Assembly (NCBI GenBank): GCA_003573975.1
Contig: AP018533.1
Location: forward strand, 2,356,001 to 2,420,000
DNA: 64,000 nucleotides
Direction of reading: 5' to 3'
Origin: Clostridiales bacterium CCNA10
Lineage (GTDB): Bacteria; Bacillota; Clostridia; Oscillospirales; Oscillospiraceae
The notes beneath the pieces were generated by a model that had not been told where the DNA came from, made no database searches, and saw only the letters and a list, made by a program, of their open reading frames with translations. Positions 27,917-36,728 of the stretch are shown here, in pieces. Position numbers and translations under genes: made by a program. Each line of letters starts with the position of its first letter. Position 1 is the first letter of the stretch.

Positions 27917-28472
27917 ACTGGCACCTCCCTAAACATTTGTATCAAACTATAATGGGAAGATTAAAGCAGTCGATATCACCTGATTTACTGAGAATCCCGT
28001 TGCAGTTGAATATCCCCCTTTTGTCTCTACACAGATAATCAATATAAACAAGGGATTATACGCACCTTGTTACTCATCACCCCCGTCGTACAACCTAGTT
28101 ATTGTTGCTTATTTCAGCAGTCCTCCAACAAAAGCCAGTTCTGCACGGTACACTGCCTATTGGGACGGCCAATGTTGTACGGCTCGTATTTCATCAGCCC
28201 TCTTCTTCTGGGAAGGCTATAACCACCCCTACGAGCTACTCTTTGAAGTGTTACTCCCTTCCATGCTGTTATAAATGTGAACTATTTCCTGGGTTATTTT
28301 CACTTCTTTTCAGTTAATGACTTTGCATATCTGCTCCAATTGGAATTACTTCGCCGTCCATAAGAAAAATTCATCACTTTTGCTTCACTTTCATGTTGTA
28401 TCACTCTGAGTTTATTTTATTTATTATACCGTAATATTTCTGAAATCACAGTATAGTTTTGTTTAAAAATCA
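27917..28472. other. AT-rich gene-free stretch upstream of the LuxR gene
   Basis: About 550 bases with no supported gene on either strand. It should hold the LuxR promoter near 27950 (TTGATA/TATAGT-like boxes are present but not convincing). Its low GC content resembles 14382-14931 and contrasts with all coding regions. Confidence 0.45.
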
Positions 28473-28509
28473 GCGCCCTTTTTGAAATCAGCTGCTTCAA
28501 AAAGGGCGC
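28473..28509. terminator. Hairpin with 14-bp perfect stem
   Basis: GCGCCCTTTTTGAA pairs with TTCAAAAAGGGCGC around a 9-base loop. It may be a second terminator for the minus-strand tRNA operon or end a lost plus-strand gene. Confidence 0.55.
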
Positions 28510-28621
28510 CAAGCATAGAAGCCTGCACCGAACCCCGGAACAAAGGGGTTCAAATCTGGGCGATTCCTAAAATCAGCCGTTTGGCATCTATGGAATAATC
28601 GGTAAATTTTCAAGCAAAAAA

Positions 28622-28673
28622 AGCCCGAAAACGCTTGATGCCGTAGGCGTTCAGCCTACGGCATCTATAGCGT
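28622..28673 (-). terminator. Terminator of the tRNA operon
   Basis: An inner stem GATGCCGTAGGC/GCCTACGGCATC with a 5-base loop is extended by an outer AACGCT/AGCGTT pairing. On the minus strand a GCTTTTTTT run follows. It lies just past tRNA-Cys. Confidence 0.85.
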
Positions 28674-28683
28674 TTTGATATTC

Positions 28684-28758
28684 TGGAGGTGCCACCCAGA
28701 TTTGAACTGGGGAGTGGAGCTTTTGCAGAGCTCTGCCTTACCACTTGGCTATGGCACC
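28684..28758 (-). tRNA. tRNA-Cys (GCA)
   Basis: The cloverleaf folds with acceptor GGTGCCA/TGGCACC, anticodon loop CTGCAAA (GCA) on a GAGCT/AGCTC stem, a normal GTTCAAATC T-loop, discriminator U and an encoded CCA. Last gene of a five-tRNA operon. Confidence 0.96.
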
Positions 28759-28784
28759 GGATGGAGCAGGACGCTCCAAAAAAT

Positions 28785-28860
28785 TGGAGCGAGTGACGAG
28801 GCTCGAACTCGCTACCTCCACCTTGGCAAGGTGGCGCTCTACCAGATGAGCTACACTCGC
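28785..28860 (-). tRNA. tRNA-Gly (GCC)
   Basis: Acceptor GCGAGTG/CACTCGC, anticodon loop TTGCCAA (GCC) on CCACC/GGTGG, T-loop GTTCGAGCC, and encoded CCA. Separated from tRNA-Cys by 26 bases. Confidence 0.96.
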
Positions 28861-28895
28861 AGATTGCCTGGAAGCTGAGTTCCAGGACTTTTTGT

Positions 28896-28971
<76 letters not shown>

Positions 28972-29029
28972 ATTTCTTTCTTTTAAAAGAGCAAGCAGAT
29001 AAGATGCCAGCTTTTCAAAAGAAAGTAAG

Positions 29030-29106
<77 letters not shown>

Positions 29107-29120
29107 AGGTAGTTAGGGAG

Positions 29121-29196
29121 TGGTGGGAACAACAGGGCTCGAACCTGTGACCCCATGCTTGTAAGGCATGTGCTCTACCAGCTGAGCTATGCTCCC
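29121..29196 (-). tRNA. tRNA-Val (TAC)
   Basis: Acceptor GGGAGCA with TGTTCCC, anticodon loop CTTACAA (TAC) on CATGC/GCATG, T-loop GTTCGAGCC, discriminator A and encoded CCA. First gene of the operon. Confidence 0.96.
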
Positions 29197-29228
29197 GAGT
29201 GGGTCGCCGCTCTTGCGACGGCTTCGTT

Positions 29229-29257
29229 AGTATACTAAATCTTCCGCCAGTTGTCAA
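29229..29257 (-). promoter_or_regulatory. Near-consensus promoter of the tRNA operon
   Basis: On the minus strand TTGACA (29252-29257), 17-base spacer, TATACT (29229-29234), 33 bases before tRNA-Val. This strength is typical of stable RNA genes. Confidence 0.88.
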
Positions 29258-29352
29258 CAGGAAAATGAAAAAAACTTGGAATATTTTTTTAGCTGTCTTC
29301 AGAGCACCTTTAAGCCCCCGTTTTTTTGCTATTCGGAAGGTCTGAAATTCAC

Positions 29353-29382
29353 TTGACAGACAGAAAGGGGGCGTGACATAAT
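29353..29382 (+). promoter_or_regulatory. Candidate promoter of pfkA
   Basis: TTGACA (29353-29358), 18-base spacer, CATAAT (29377-29382), about 105 bases before the pfkA start. Confidence 0.6.
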
Positions 29383-29486
29383 AAGTCCGTGATTATAGGC
29401 AGATCTGTCCCACTTTTTTTAAATAAGAAGGACCATAATAAAAGAAATGCGCAGACTAGGAAATGATTTCGGCAAGGAGGAGCCAA

Positions 29487-30497
29487 ATGATGGACAGTAA
29501 GGTAAAGCGTATTGGCGTTTTGACCAGCGGCGGTGACGCACCCGGCATGAACGCCGCGGTGCGGGCCGTGGTACGGGCTGCCGTGGGGCGCGGCGTGGAG
29601 TGTGTCGGTATCCGCAGAGGCTGGAACGGGTTGATCAACAGCGACTTCATTCAGATGGACGCCGCCAGCGTCAGCCACATCATCGACAAAGGCGGCACAG
29701 TGCTTTATACCGCGCGCAGCCGGGAATTTATGCATGAGGAGGGCCGCGCCCAGGCGCTGACCACCTGCAAGCTGCTGGGGCTGGACGGGATTGTGGCCAT
29801 CGGCGGAGACGGCACCTTTCGCGGAGCGTTGGCCCTGTCCCGTCAGGCCGCGGCCCAGGGGGAACAGCTCCGGGTAGTGGGTATCCCGGCCACCATCGAC
29901 AACGACATCGGCTGCTCACACTATACCATCGGGTTTGACACCGCCTGCAATACCGCCGTCGAGTGCATCGATAAGCTGCGGGACACCATGCAGGCCCACG
30001 AGCGTTGCTCAGTCGTAGAGGTGATGGGCCGCCACGCCGGTTACCTCGCCTTGTATGTGGGCATCGCTGTGGGGGCCACCGCAGTCCTCATTCCGGAGCG
30101 TGAAGTGGACTTTGAAAACGATGTGGTGGAAAAAATCCGCCGGGCCCGGCTGTCCGGCTCTACCCATTATATGGTGGTGGTGGCTGAGGGCGCCGGCAGC
30201 GCCATCGACATCGGCAGACGGATCCATGAGGAAGTGGGTATTGATCCCCGGGTGACCGTGCTAGGCCACATCCAGCGGGGTGGATCTCCCACCGCCCGGG
30301 ACCGCGAGACCGCCAGCCGTATGGGCTACGAGGCGGTGCTCTCTCTGATTGAGGACCGGGGGAACCGGATCATCTGCACTCATGACGGGCGGATCGTGGA
30401 TCTGGACATGGAGGAGGCCCTGGCCATGACCAAGCAGTTCCAGATGGACCGCTATCAGGTTCTGGAGGCCCTGGCCAATACCGGCGGGATGCAGTAA
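29487..30497 (+). CDS. pfkA: ATP-dependent 6-phosphofructokinase
   Basis: A 336-residue bacterial phosphofructokinase converting fructose 6-phosphate to the 1,6-bisphosphate in glycolysis. The ATP loop is LTSGGDAPGMNA (residues 12-23), the metal and phosphate motif GGDGT is at 106-110, and the catalytic Asp lies in IPATIDNDI (133-141). A small residue before TIDND, where PPi-dependent enzymes have lysine, indicates ATP use. The effector and substrate arginines are in LGHIQRGGSPTARDR. ATG 29487 lies six bases after AAGGAGG; ATG 29490 is an alternative. A second, divergent phosphofructokinase is at 55457. Confidence 0.93.
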   Translation: MMDSKVKRIGVLTSGGDAPGMNAAVRAVVRAAVGRGVECVGIRRGWNGLINSDFIQMDAASVSHIIDKGGTVLYTARSREFMHEEGRAQALTTCKLLGLDGIVAIGGDGTFRGALALSRQAAAQGEQLRVVGIPATIDNDIGCSHYTIGFDTACNTAVECIDKLRDTMQAHERCSVVEVMGRHAGYLALYVGIAVGATAVLIPEREVDFENDVVEKIRRARLSGSTHYMVVVAEGAGSAIDIGRRIHEEVGIDPRVTVLGHIQRGGSPTARDRETASRMGYEAVLSLIEDRGNRIICTHDGRIVDLDMEEALAMTKQFQMDRYQVLEALANTGGMQ

Positions 30498-30514
30498 GGT
30501 GCTTGTAGTAAAAC

Positions 30515-30544
30515 AGAGGCGCACGGCCAAAGCCGTGCGCCTCT
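30515..30544. terminator. Hairpin between convergent pfkA and hslO
   Basis: AGAGGCGCACGGC pairs with GCCGTGCGCCTCT around CAAA, with TTTT on the minus side; it can serve both genes. Confidence 0.75.
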
Positions 30545-30556
30545 CAGACTTCCTCT

Positions 30557-31435
30557 TTACATATCATTCAGGACCGCCTCTAAGTCATCCTTTGTATAGT
30601 GGTAGACTGCATCGCAGAACTGACAGGTCAGATCTGCCTGTCCCTGTTCCCGGATCAGGGACTCCAGCTCCTCCCGTCCCATACTGATCAAGGCCCGGGT
30701 AACACGGTCCCTGGAGCAGTAGCAGCGGTACTCGACGGGGTGGCTCTCCAAAAACTCCAGCTGGAACTCAGACAGGACCGCCTGGAGCAGCCCGCGGGCG
30801 TCCACCCCCTGCTCCAAAACCGGCGTGACCGGCCCCATGCGCTGGACCCCGGCCTCAATCTTGCTGATGACCTCCTCCCCCGCGCCGGGCAGCAGCTGGA
30901 TCAAATAGCCTCCCGCGGCGGTGACAGACTGGTCCACCCCCACCAGCACCCCTAGGGCACAGGCAGTAGGGATCTGCTCACTCTCCACGAAATACATGGC
31001 GATGTCATCGGCGATTTCTCCGGAGAACAGGCCGATGGTGCCCACATAGGGCTCCTTCATCCCCAGGTCCTTGATGACAGTGAGGCTCCCCTCCGTGCCA
31101 ACAGCCCAGCCCACATCCAGCTTGCCGGGGGCCTTCTCCCGCAGTTCCACATGGGGATCCTGTACATAGCCCCGCACGTTGCCGCTGTTGTCCGATACGG
31201 CCAGCACCGTCCCCAGCGGCCCGCCGCCCTTGATTTGGAGGGTGAGGGAGGCCCCATCTATCTTCAGCATATCCCCCATCATGGAGGCGGCCAGCAGGGT
31301 CCGCCCCAGGGCCGCGGTGGCCATAGGCAGCAGAGTGTGGATCCCCCGGGCCCGCTCCACCAGATCCCGGCCGGTCACAGCCACCGCCTTGACCAGGCCG
31401 TCCGCTGTGATCGCTCTTACCAGTTCGTCGCGCAT
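30557..31435 (-). CDS. hslO: Redox-regulated molecular chaperone Hsp33
   Basis: A 292-residue Hsp33. The N-terminal domain has the GRTLLAASMMGDMLK and LQIKGGGPLG motifs. The C-terminal zinc switch has Cys238-x-Cys240 (YRCYCSRDR) and Cys271-x2-Cys274 (LTCQFC), the four thiols that release zinc and activate holdase function on oxidation. ATG 31435 follows AGAGGAAG. It is the last gene of a run with the methyltransferase and YerC-like genes. For a strict anaerobe it is a typical guard against oxidative unfolding. Confidence 0.96.
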   Translation of the reverse strand: MRDELVRAITADGLVKAVAVTGRDLVERARGIHTLLPMATAALGRTLLAASMMGDMLKIDGASLTLQIKGGGPLGTVLAVSDNSGNVRGYVQDPHVELREKAPGKLDVGWAVGTEGSLTVIKDLGMKEPYVGTIGLFSGEIADDIAMYFVESEQIPTACALGVLVGVDQSVTAAGGYLIQLLPGAGEEVISKIEAGVQRMGPVTPVLEQGVDARGLLQAVLSEFQLEFLESHPVEYRCYCSRDRVTRALISMGREELESLIREQGQADLTCQFCDAVYHYTKDDLEAVLNDM

Positions 31436-31475
31436 TTGTTTCTTCCTCTCTTTTCGCTTCTTGTCCCGCCCGGTC

Positions 31476-32246
31476 TCAGACCTGACCGGTCATGTTCGGA
31501 TCCTTCCGGGCCACGAAGAAGATCCGGTCCTCCCCCTCCCGGGGGGGCCGCAGCTTCAGGTTCCCGTACTGGCGAATGTCCCGGAACCCGGCCTCTCGCA
31601 GGAAGGCGGTCAATTCCTCCGGCTCATAGGCCCGCTCCCGGTGCAGCTCCTCTCCCCGCTCCCACAGGCCGGAGCCGGGATCCAGGCGGAAAATGTCCAT
31701 GAAATAGGAGCAGATCCGGCCGCGCTTCTCATACTCCGCCCGCCAGACGCAATAGGTGTCCTCCGTCTCGTCCAAAAAGACCTGCCCGTCCAGCCCACGC
31801 AGCTTGGACGGCGTATTGATGTCGAACAGGAACAGCCCGCCGGGCATGAGAAACAGCCAGACCCGGGCAAAGGCTTTCTTCAGCTGCCTGGGGTCGGTGA
31901 CATAGTTGACGCTGTCCAGACAGCAGACACAGGCGTCGATGGTCCCGTACAGATCCAGCCTGTCCATGGACTGACACAGGAAAATGGGGGGCGTCTCCAC
32001 GTCCTCCCGGCCCTTGGCCGCCGCCTCCGCCAGCATCTCCGGCGAGCGGTCCACCCCGATCATCTCGTACCCCCGGGCAGCCAGCTCCCAGGTGAGGGAA
32101 CCCGTCCCGCAGGCCAGGTCCAGCACCGTCCGTCCGGGCAGCCCCTTCCGCCGGAAGTGGGCCTCCAGATAGTCCGCCCAGGCGGGATAGCCCACATCGG
32201 TGGTCAGCTCGTCGTAGCAGCCCGCCAGAAAATCATAGCTGCTCAT
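31476..32246 (-). CDS. Class I SAM-dependent methyltransferase
   Basis: A 256-residue methyltransferase of the Methyltransf_25/11 type. Motif I is VLDLACGTGSLTWELA (residues about 41-56), the acidic ribose-binding residue is in GVDRSPEML, and motif IV is around CVCCLDSVNYV. The substrate is unknown. ATG 32246 (after AAGGAG, 7-base spacing) overlaps the end of the YerC-like gene by 14 bases; a GTG one codon upstream is possible. Confidence 0.85.
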   Translation of the reverse strand: MSSYDFLAGCYDELTTDVGYPAWADYLEAHFRRKGLPGRTVLDLACGTGSLTWELAARGYEMIGVDRSPEMLAEAAAKGREDVETPPIFLCQSMDRLDLYGTIDACVCCLDSVNYVTDPRQLKKAFARVWLFLMPGGLFLFDINTPSKLRGLDGQVFLDETEDTYCVWRAEYEKRGRICSYFMDIFRLDPGSGLWERGEELHRERAYEPEELTAFLREAGFRDIRQYGNLKLRPPREGEDRIFFVARKDPNMTGQV

Positions 32247-32538
32247 CACGCTGCTCCTTCAGACGGGGGAGGATGGTGCGGTAGCCGTCCGCCCCATAGT
32301 GCAGACAGCGGTTCACCCGGCTGATGGTGGCGCTGGAGGCGCCGGTACGCTCCAGGATGTCGCTGTAAATCAGCCCCTGATCCAACAGCATGGCCACTTC
32401 CATCCGCTGCTCCATCGCCTTCAGCTCTGACACGGTGCACAGGTCCTGTAAAAACCGTCGGCACTCCTCCAGATCCTTGATCTCCAACAGGGCCTGATAC
32501 AGCAGGTCGCTGGAAGGCTTATCGTAAAACTTCGACAT
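32233..32538 (-). CDS. yerC: YerC/YecD family TrpR-related protein
   Basis: A 101-residue helical protein of the TrpR superfamily (YerC/YecD). The helix-turn-helix region is QGLIYSDILERTGASSATISRVNRCL-like, split here as LIYSDILERTGAS followed by SATISRVNRCLHYG. The N terminus (LYQALLEIKDLEECRRFLQD) is the family dimerisation helix. Role is not established; DNA binding is expected. ATG 32538 follows AAAGGAG at nine bases; longer frames have no support. Confidence 0.88.
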   Translation of the reverse strand: MSKFYDKPSSDLLYQALLEIKDLEECRRFLQDLCTVSELKAMEQRMEVAMLLDQGLIYSDILERTGASSATISRVNRCLHYGADGYRTILPRLKEQRDEQL

Positions 32539-32695
32539 GAGCGAGACTCCTTTCCCCGCGGGCTTCGGCCGCGGGCCGGCTGGCTTTCTTTTGTTATTGT
32601 AACACACTACCTCGTGAAAGTAAACACAAATCGTCCCCTCTCGCACGGATTTTTCTATCCGCGCATAGGATGGACCAAAATCGGGAGGGATACGC

Positions 32696-33364
32696 ATGCA
32701 GACGGCGGAGAAAAAGCAGGCGGACTGGGCGGTCCTGTGGCAGGAGGAGCGGCAGACGCTGTCGCTGCAAGGGGAGCCGGTGCTGGAGTACGCTCTGGTC
32801 CGTCCTCAGATCCGGGACGGAGGGCGGGGCGGACGGCGGCTGGACCGGTATTATCAGCATCTGGCGGAGGTCTGGCGCCGCCGGTGGAGCCGCGCGCTCT
32901 ACTGGCATGCCTGTCTGGACCTGGCCCGCTGCCGGGAGCAGTCCCGTCCATTCCATCCCTGGCAGGCCCACCTGGAGGGCCGGGTCCTGTTTCAGGACCA
33001 GGACAGCCTGAGTATCCGCCTGGATGCGGAGGAGGTCCACGGAGACGGCCGCCCGCTCCGGGTACGGATGGGGGATGTCTGGTCCCTGCCGGAGGGAGTC
33101 CCGCTGCCGGCAGGAGCCTGCTTCCCCGGCGACCGGCGGTGGTGGCTCCACCTGACCCGGAAGCTGCGGGAACAGGGTGAGGTCCGCCGGGCGGCGGGGG
33201 ACTGCTTCCTGGATCCGGATTTTGGGCCCCGCTTGCGTCAGTTTCTGTCCCCCCACCGGTACTGCCGCACCCCAGAGGGACTGGAATTTTATGTCCCACA
33301 GTGCGCGCTGGCCCCGGCGGCAGAGGGGGTCGTGGCCTTCTCCCTCCCGCTGGAGCGGAAGTAG
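32696..33364 (+). CDS. DUF3298-containing protein resembling the sensor part of RsiV, without membrane anchor
   Basis: A 222-residue protein with no hydrophobic segment. The first half (PVLEYALVRPQI, then RLDRYYQHLAE) resembles DUF4163 and the second half (YCRTPEGLEFYVPQCALAP, then AFSLPLE) resembles DUF3298, the pair found outside the membrane in anti-sigma factor RsiV and related lipoproteins. Here no signal peptide or transmembrane helix is present, so it would be cytoplasmic. ATG 32696 has GGGAGGG. No sigma factor is adjacent. Function unknown. Confidence 0.65.
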   Translation: MQTAEKKQADWAVLWQEERQTLSLQGEPVLEYALVRPQIRDGGRGGRRLDRYYQHLAEVWRRRWSRALYWHACLDLARCREQSRPFHPWQAHLEGRVLFQDQDSLSIRLDAEEVHGDGRPLRVRMGDVWSLPEGVPLPAGACFPGDRRWWLHLTRKLREQGEVRRAAGDCFLDPDFGPRLRQFLSPHRYCRTPEGLEFYVPQCALAPAAEGVVAFSLPLERK

Positions 33365-33401
33365 GGGCCTGACCCTGACACCCCCGCGTCCCAAAAGTCT
33401 C

Positions 33402-33431
33402 AGACGCCCCGCCGATGCCGGCGGGGCGTCT
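33402..33431. terminator. Hairpin between convergent DUF3298 and DUF523 genes
   Basis: AGACGCCCCGCC pairs with GGCGGGGCGTCT around a 6-base loop; no long T run on either side. Confidence 0.6.
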
Positions 33432-33446
33432 CGCTTCCGAATAGAA

Positions 33447-33890
33447 TCACAGCCGCTCCAGCAGTTCCTCCAGCTGTGACTCCCCATAGACCGGGATCCC
33501 GTTCTCCTCCAGCAGCTGGGCTGCCACCCCGGAGCCGGGGATCAGCGTGCGGGAAAAGGTCCCGTCATAGATTCGCCCCCGGCCGCAGGAGGGGGAGCGC
33601 TCCTTCAGGACCGCCAGAACACAGCCCTGCTTCCGGGCCAGGGCCAGGGCCTGCTCCGCGCCGGAACGGTACTCCGCCGTCACATCCTTTCCCTCCCGGG
33701 TGACCACCCGGCCGTCCGGCAGCCGCTCCGCCGGCGGACGGGGGGTGGGCAGACCGCCCAGTATCTCCGGACAGACCGGGATCAGGGTGTGGCCCCCCTG
33801 TCTCAGCTTCTCGATAGCAGGATCTGCCTTCCCCGCCCCATCATAGCGGCAGGGAATGCCCAGCAGACAGGCGCTCACCAGGATCTTCAC
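33447..33890 (-). CDS. DUF523 family protein
   Basis: A 147-residue DUF523 protein. Hallmarks are the N-terminal VSACLLGIPCRYDG, CPEILGGLPTPR, and the central ERSPSCGRGRIYDGTF, with conserved cysteines that suggest a metal or thiol chemistry. Function is unknown. It starts with GTG 33890 after GGAGAGG. Confidence 0.9.
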   Translation of the reverse strand: MKILVSACLLGIPCRYDGAGKADPAIEKLRQGGHTLIPVCPEILGGLPTPRPPAERLPDGRVVTREGKDVTAEYRSGAEQALALARKQGCVLAVLKERSPSCGRGRIYDGTFSRTLIPGSGVAAQLLEENGIPVYGESQLEELLERL

Positions 33891-33914
33891 CGTGCCCTCT
33901 CCTTTCCATGAAAA

Positions 33915-33941
33915 ACAGCCCGCCGTGCTGTGGCGGGCTGT
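33915..33941 (-). terminator. Terminator of ireB
   Basis: ACAGCCCGCC pairs with GGCGGGCTGT around a 7-base loop, followed on the minus strand by TTTTT. Confidence 0.85.
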
Positions 33942-33953
33942 CTCTGTTTCTGC

Positions 33954-34205
33954 TCAGTGGGTAAGATAGTACTTGACCAGGGTCTGGAGCAGCTCGTCCC
34001 GGTCCACCTTCCGGATCAGCGCCCGGGCGTTGTTATGGTTGGTGATATAGGTGGGGTCCTCGGAGAGGATATAGCCGACGATCTGATTGACCGGGTTGTA
34101 GCCCTTTTCCTGAAGCGCCTGATACACAGAGGCCAGGATCGCCTTGATTTCCAAATCGCGCTGGTCGCCGAGCCGGAATTTCCGGGTGAAATCCATCTCG
34201 TCCAT
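33954..34205 (-). CDS. ireB: IreB family regulatory phosphoprotein (UPF0297)
   Basis: An 83-residue IreB homologue with the family motif TRKFRLG near the N terminus, then EKGYNPVNQIVGYILSEDPT and a closing helix with VKYYLT. In Enterococcus IreB is phosphorylated on N-terminal threonines by the PASTA kinase IreK and influences cephalosporin resistance; Thr7 here is the matching site. ATG 34205 lies eight bases after AGGAGG; a GTG upstream would be too close to the site. Confidence 0.93.
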   Translation of the reverse strand: MDEMDFTRKFRLGDQRDLEIKAILASVYQALQEKGYNPVNQIVGYILSEDPTYITNHNNARALIRKVDRDELLQTLVKYYLTH

Positions 34206-34378
34206 CGAAAACACCTCCTAAAAAATAAACATGGAAGATTTGTGCCTAGTTTACTCCAAAAACCAGACCGTGTAAAGGGAGGAGGGGAAAATTTTAATAA
34301 AAATTTAGGATTTTTTCTTCTGTGCTCCGGCATTGTCCCCTCGATCTCCGGTTTTTCCTTCAAATCTGCGCGGGCAAG

Positions 34379-34407
34379 TTGCTATTGCAGCCGAAATGTG
34401 CTATGCT
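34379..34407 (+). promoter_or_regulatory. Candidate promoter of trpS; the rest of 34206-34512 has no gene
   Basis: TTGCTA (34379-34384), 17-base spacer, TATGCT (34402-34407). The leader to ATG 34513 is about 100 bases. I looked for a T-box specifier and the TGGNACCGCG antiterminator sequence and found neither. Confidence 0.4.
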
Positions 34408-34512
34408 GTATCAGTATTGTTGTGCCTATCACATCGTTCCACCCTTGCGCCGTGCACTGCGTGGGAGGACGGGACGGCATTTGACATCTTGATAAAAAGG
34501 TTGTGTTTCGAT

Positions 34513-35517
34513 ATGGAAGAAGCGAAAAAGAAAGTGATGCTCTCCGGCATCCAGCCCAGCGGCGATCTGCACTTGGGCAACTATCTGGGCGCCATCAAGA
34601 ATTGGGGCGCCCGGGCCGACGAATTCGACTGCTATTACTTTATGGCGGATATGCACACCATCACCGTCCGGCAGACCCCCACCGACCTGCGCCGCCGCAC
34701 CCTGGAGCAGCTGGCCCAGTATATCGCCTGCGGCCTGGACCCGGAGAAGAACACTCTGTTCATCCAGTCCCACGTCCCCGCCCACGCGGAGCTGGGCTGG
34801 GTGCTGAACTGTTATACCATGTTCGGCGAACTCAGCCGCATGACCCAGTTCAAGGACAAGTCCGCCAAGCACAAGGAGAACATCAACGGCGGCCTGTTCA
34901 CCTACCCTGCCCTGATGGCCGCGGATATTCTTCTCTACCAGCCTGATTTCGTCCCTGTGGGTGAGGACCAGAAGCAGCACTGCGAGCTGACCCGGGACGT
35001 GGCCCAGCGTTTCAACAACATCTACGGCGATGTGTTCAAGATCCCGGAGCCCTATATCCCCAAGGCCGGCGCCCGCATCATGGGCCTGACCAATCCCGAG
35101 TCCAAAATGTCCAAGTCCATTCCCGAGGGCTGCGTGTTCCTGATGGAGAAGCCGGAGGACATTCAGCGCAAGTTCAAGCGGGCCATCACCGACAGCGACA
35201 CCGAAAACTGTGTGCGCTATGACCCCGTCAACAAGCCTGGCGTGGCCAACCTGATGAACATCTACTCCGCCGTCACCGGAAAAAGCTTCCAGGAGATCGA
35301 GTTTGAGTTCTCCGGCTGCGGCTATGGGAAGTTCAAGCCCGCCGTGGGCGAGGCTGTCATTGAGACTCTGCGCCCCATCCGGGAGGAGGCCGCCCGCATC
35401 CTGGCCGACAAGGCGTATCTGGAGAGCGTCTACAAGGCCGGCGCGGAGAAGGCGTCCTATACCGCCGCCAAGACCCTGCGGAAGGTCTATAAAAAGGTGG
35501 GCTTCGTGGCCCGCTGA
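34513..35517 (+). CDS. trpS: Tryptophanyl-tRNA synthetase
   Basis: A 334-residue class Ic aminoacyl-tRNA synthetase charging tRNA-Trp. The HIGH motif is HLGN at residues 20-23 (PSGDLHLGNYLGA) and the KMSKS loop is SKMSKS in the C-terminal half, with GEDQKQH lining the tryptophan pocket. ATG 34513 has AAAGG 11 bases upstream; an in-frame extension of 60 codons lacks a site and family similarity. Monocistronic or first of the tagO-wecB group. Confidence 0.96.
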   Translation: MEEAKKKVMLSGIQPSGDLHLGNYLGAIKNWGARADEFDCYYFMADMHTITVRQTPTDLRRRTLEQLAQYIACGLDPEKNTLFIQSHVPAHAELGWVLNCYTMFGELSRMTQFKDKSAKHKENINGGLFTYPALMAADILLYQPDFVPVGEDQKQHCELTRDVAQRFNNIYGDVFKIPEPYIPKAGARIMGLTNPESKMSKSIPEGCVFLMEKPEDIQRKFKRAITDSDTENCVRYDPVNKPGVANLMNIYSAVTGKSFQEIEFEFSGCGYGKFKPAVGEAVIETLRPIREEAARILADKAYLESVYKAGAEKASYTAAKTLRKVYKKVGFVAR

Positions 35518-35552
35518 CCCGACCATATCAACTGCAAACGAGGAACTGCTTC

Positions 35553-36728
35553 ATGTTGTCTTCTGTTGAACTCTCTGTAATCGGCGCGGTGGCCGCCGCG
35601 CTGTTCGCCGCCGCTGTGGTGGCCTTTATCACCACGCCGGTGGTCCGCTCCCTGGCCTTTAAGATCGGCGCGGTGGACGTGCCCCGGGACAACCGCCGGA
35701 TGCACAACCACCCCATCCCCCGGATGGGGGGACTGGCCATCTTCTTCGGCTTTATCCTCAGCGCCCTGATCTTTATCCCCCTGACCACCCCCCTCCGGGG
35801 GATGCTCCTGGGGGCTGTGATCATCGTCATCCTGGGCATCTTCGACGATATCTACGCCCTGCCCGCCATGCCGAAATTCCTGATCCAGATCCTGGCCGCC
35901 CTCATCGCTGTGCTCATGGGCAACCGGATCGACATCCTCTCCAACCCCAACATCTTCAGCAGTGACCCCTACTGGGTGCTGGGCTGGCTGTCCATCCCCA
36001 TCTCCGTGATCTGGATCGTGGGCATCACCAACGCGGTCAACCTCATCGACGGACTGGACGGGCTGGCCTGCGGCGTGTCCACCATCAGCTCCATGACCAT
36101 GCTGGTCATCGCCCTCACGGTGGCCGAACCGGAGGTAGCCCTCCTCATGGCCGCCCTGTCCGGCGGGTGCATCGGCTTTCTTCCCTATAACCTGAACCCG
36201 GCCAAGATCTTCATGGGAGACACCGGCTCCACCTTCCTGGGCTTCATCCTGGCGGTGGTATCCATCCAGGGGCTGTTCAAATCCTATGCCATCATCTCCT
36301 TCGCGGTCCCCTTCCTCATGCTGGGCCTGCCCATCTTTGACACCTGCTTCGCCATCTTCCGCCGGGTGTCCCACGGCCAGAGCCCCATGGCCCCCGACCG
36401 GGGCCATATCCACCACCGTCTCATCGACATGGGCTTCAGCCAGAAGCAGGCGGTAGCCGTGCTGTATGTGATCAGTGCCATCCTGGGCCTGTCCGCCGTG
36501 GTGCTGACCACCACCAGTGTGCTGAAGGCCATGATGGTCCTGCTGGCCCTGTGTGTGGCCGGAGGCCTGTCCGCCAAGCTGTACCTGGACCGGGTAAACC
36601 ACCGGGAGCCCCCTGAGTCCCCCGCCCAGGACGGCGCCCCGGCCCGCCCCCGGAAGCTTCGCCAGCCCCCTGGAGATGTGGCGGGCAACGACTACTTTTT
36701 CGGTGAAGAGGAGCGATCTGATAAATGA
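35553..36728 (+). CDS. tagO: Undecaprenyl-phosphate N-acetylglucosamine-1-phosphate transferase family protein
   Basis: A 391-residue polytopic enzyme of the MraY/WecA/TagO family, which transfers GlcNAc-1-phosphate (or a related sugar phosphate) to undecaprenyl phosphate, starting teichoic acid or other surface polymers. Motifs include PRMGGLAIFFGF, the Asp cluster GIFDDIYALP, NAVNLIDGLDGLACG, FMGDTGSTFLGF and the histidine loop RGHIHHRLIDMG. ATG 35553 follows GAGGA. It overlaps wecB by ATGA, tying the two steps together. Confidence 0.92.
   Translation: MLSSVELSVIGAVAAALFAAAVVAFITTPVVRSLAFKIGAVDVPRDNRRMHNHPIPRMGGLAIFFGFILSALIFIPLTTPLRGMLLGAVIIVILGIFDDIYALPAMPKFLIQILAALIAVLMGNRIDILSNPNIFSSDPYWVLGWLSIPISVIWIVGITNAVNLIDGLDGLACGVSTISSMTMLVIALTVAEPEVALLMAALSGGCIGFLPYNLNPAKIFMGDTGSTFLGFILAVVSIQGLFKSYAIISFAVPFLMLGLPIFDTCFAIFRRVSHGQSPMAPDRGHIHHRLIDMGFSQKQAVAVLYVISAILGLSAVVLTTTSVLKAMMVLLALCVAGGLSAKLYLDRVNHREPPESPAQDGAPARPRKLRQPPGDVAGNDYFFGEEERSDK

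Noticed and set aside
27917..28472. Possible decayed gene (short frames on both strands)
   Set aside because: Frames are short, lack ribosome sites and match no family I recognise; treated as gene-free.
28540..28570. GGTTCAAATCTGGG-like T-arm fragment on the plus strand upstream of the tRNA terminator
   Set aside because: Only a T-arm-like piece is present; no acceptor or anticodon arms could be folded, so no tRNA gene or attachment site is claimed.
34206..34512. Possible T-box upstream of trpS
   Set aside because: Neither a TGGNACCGCG antiterminator sequence nor a Trp specifier loop was found.
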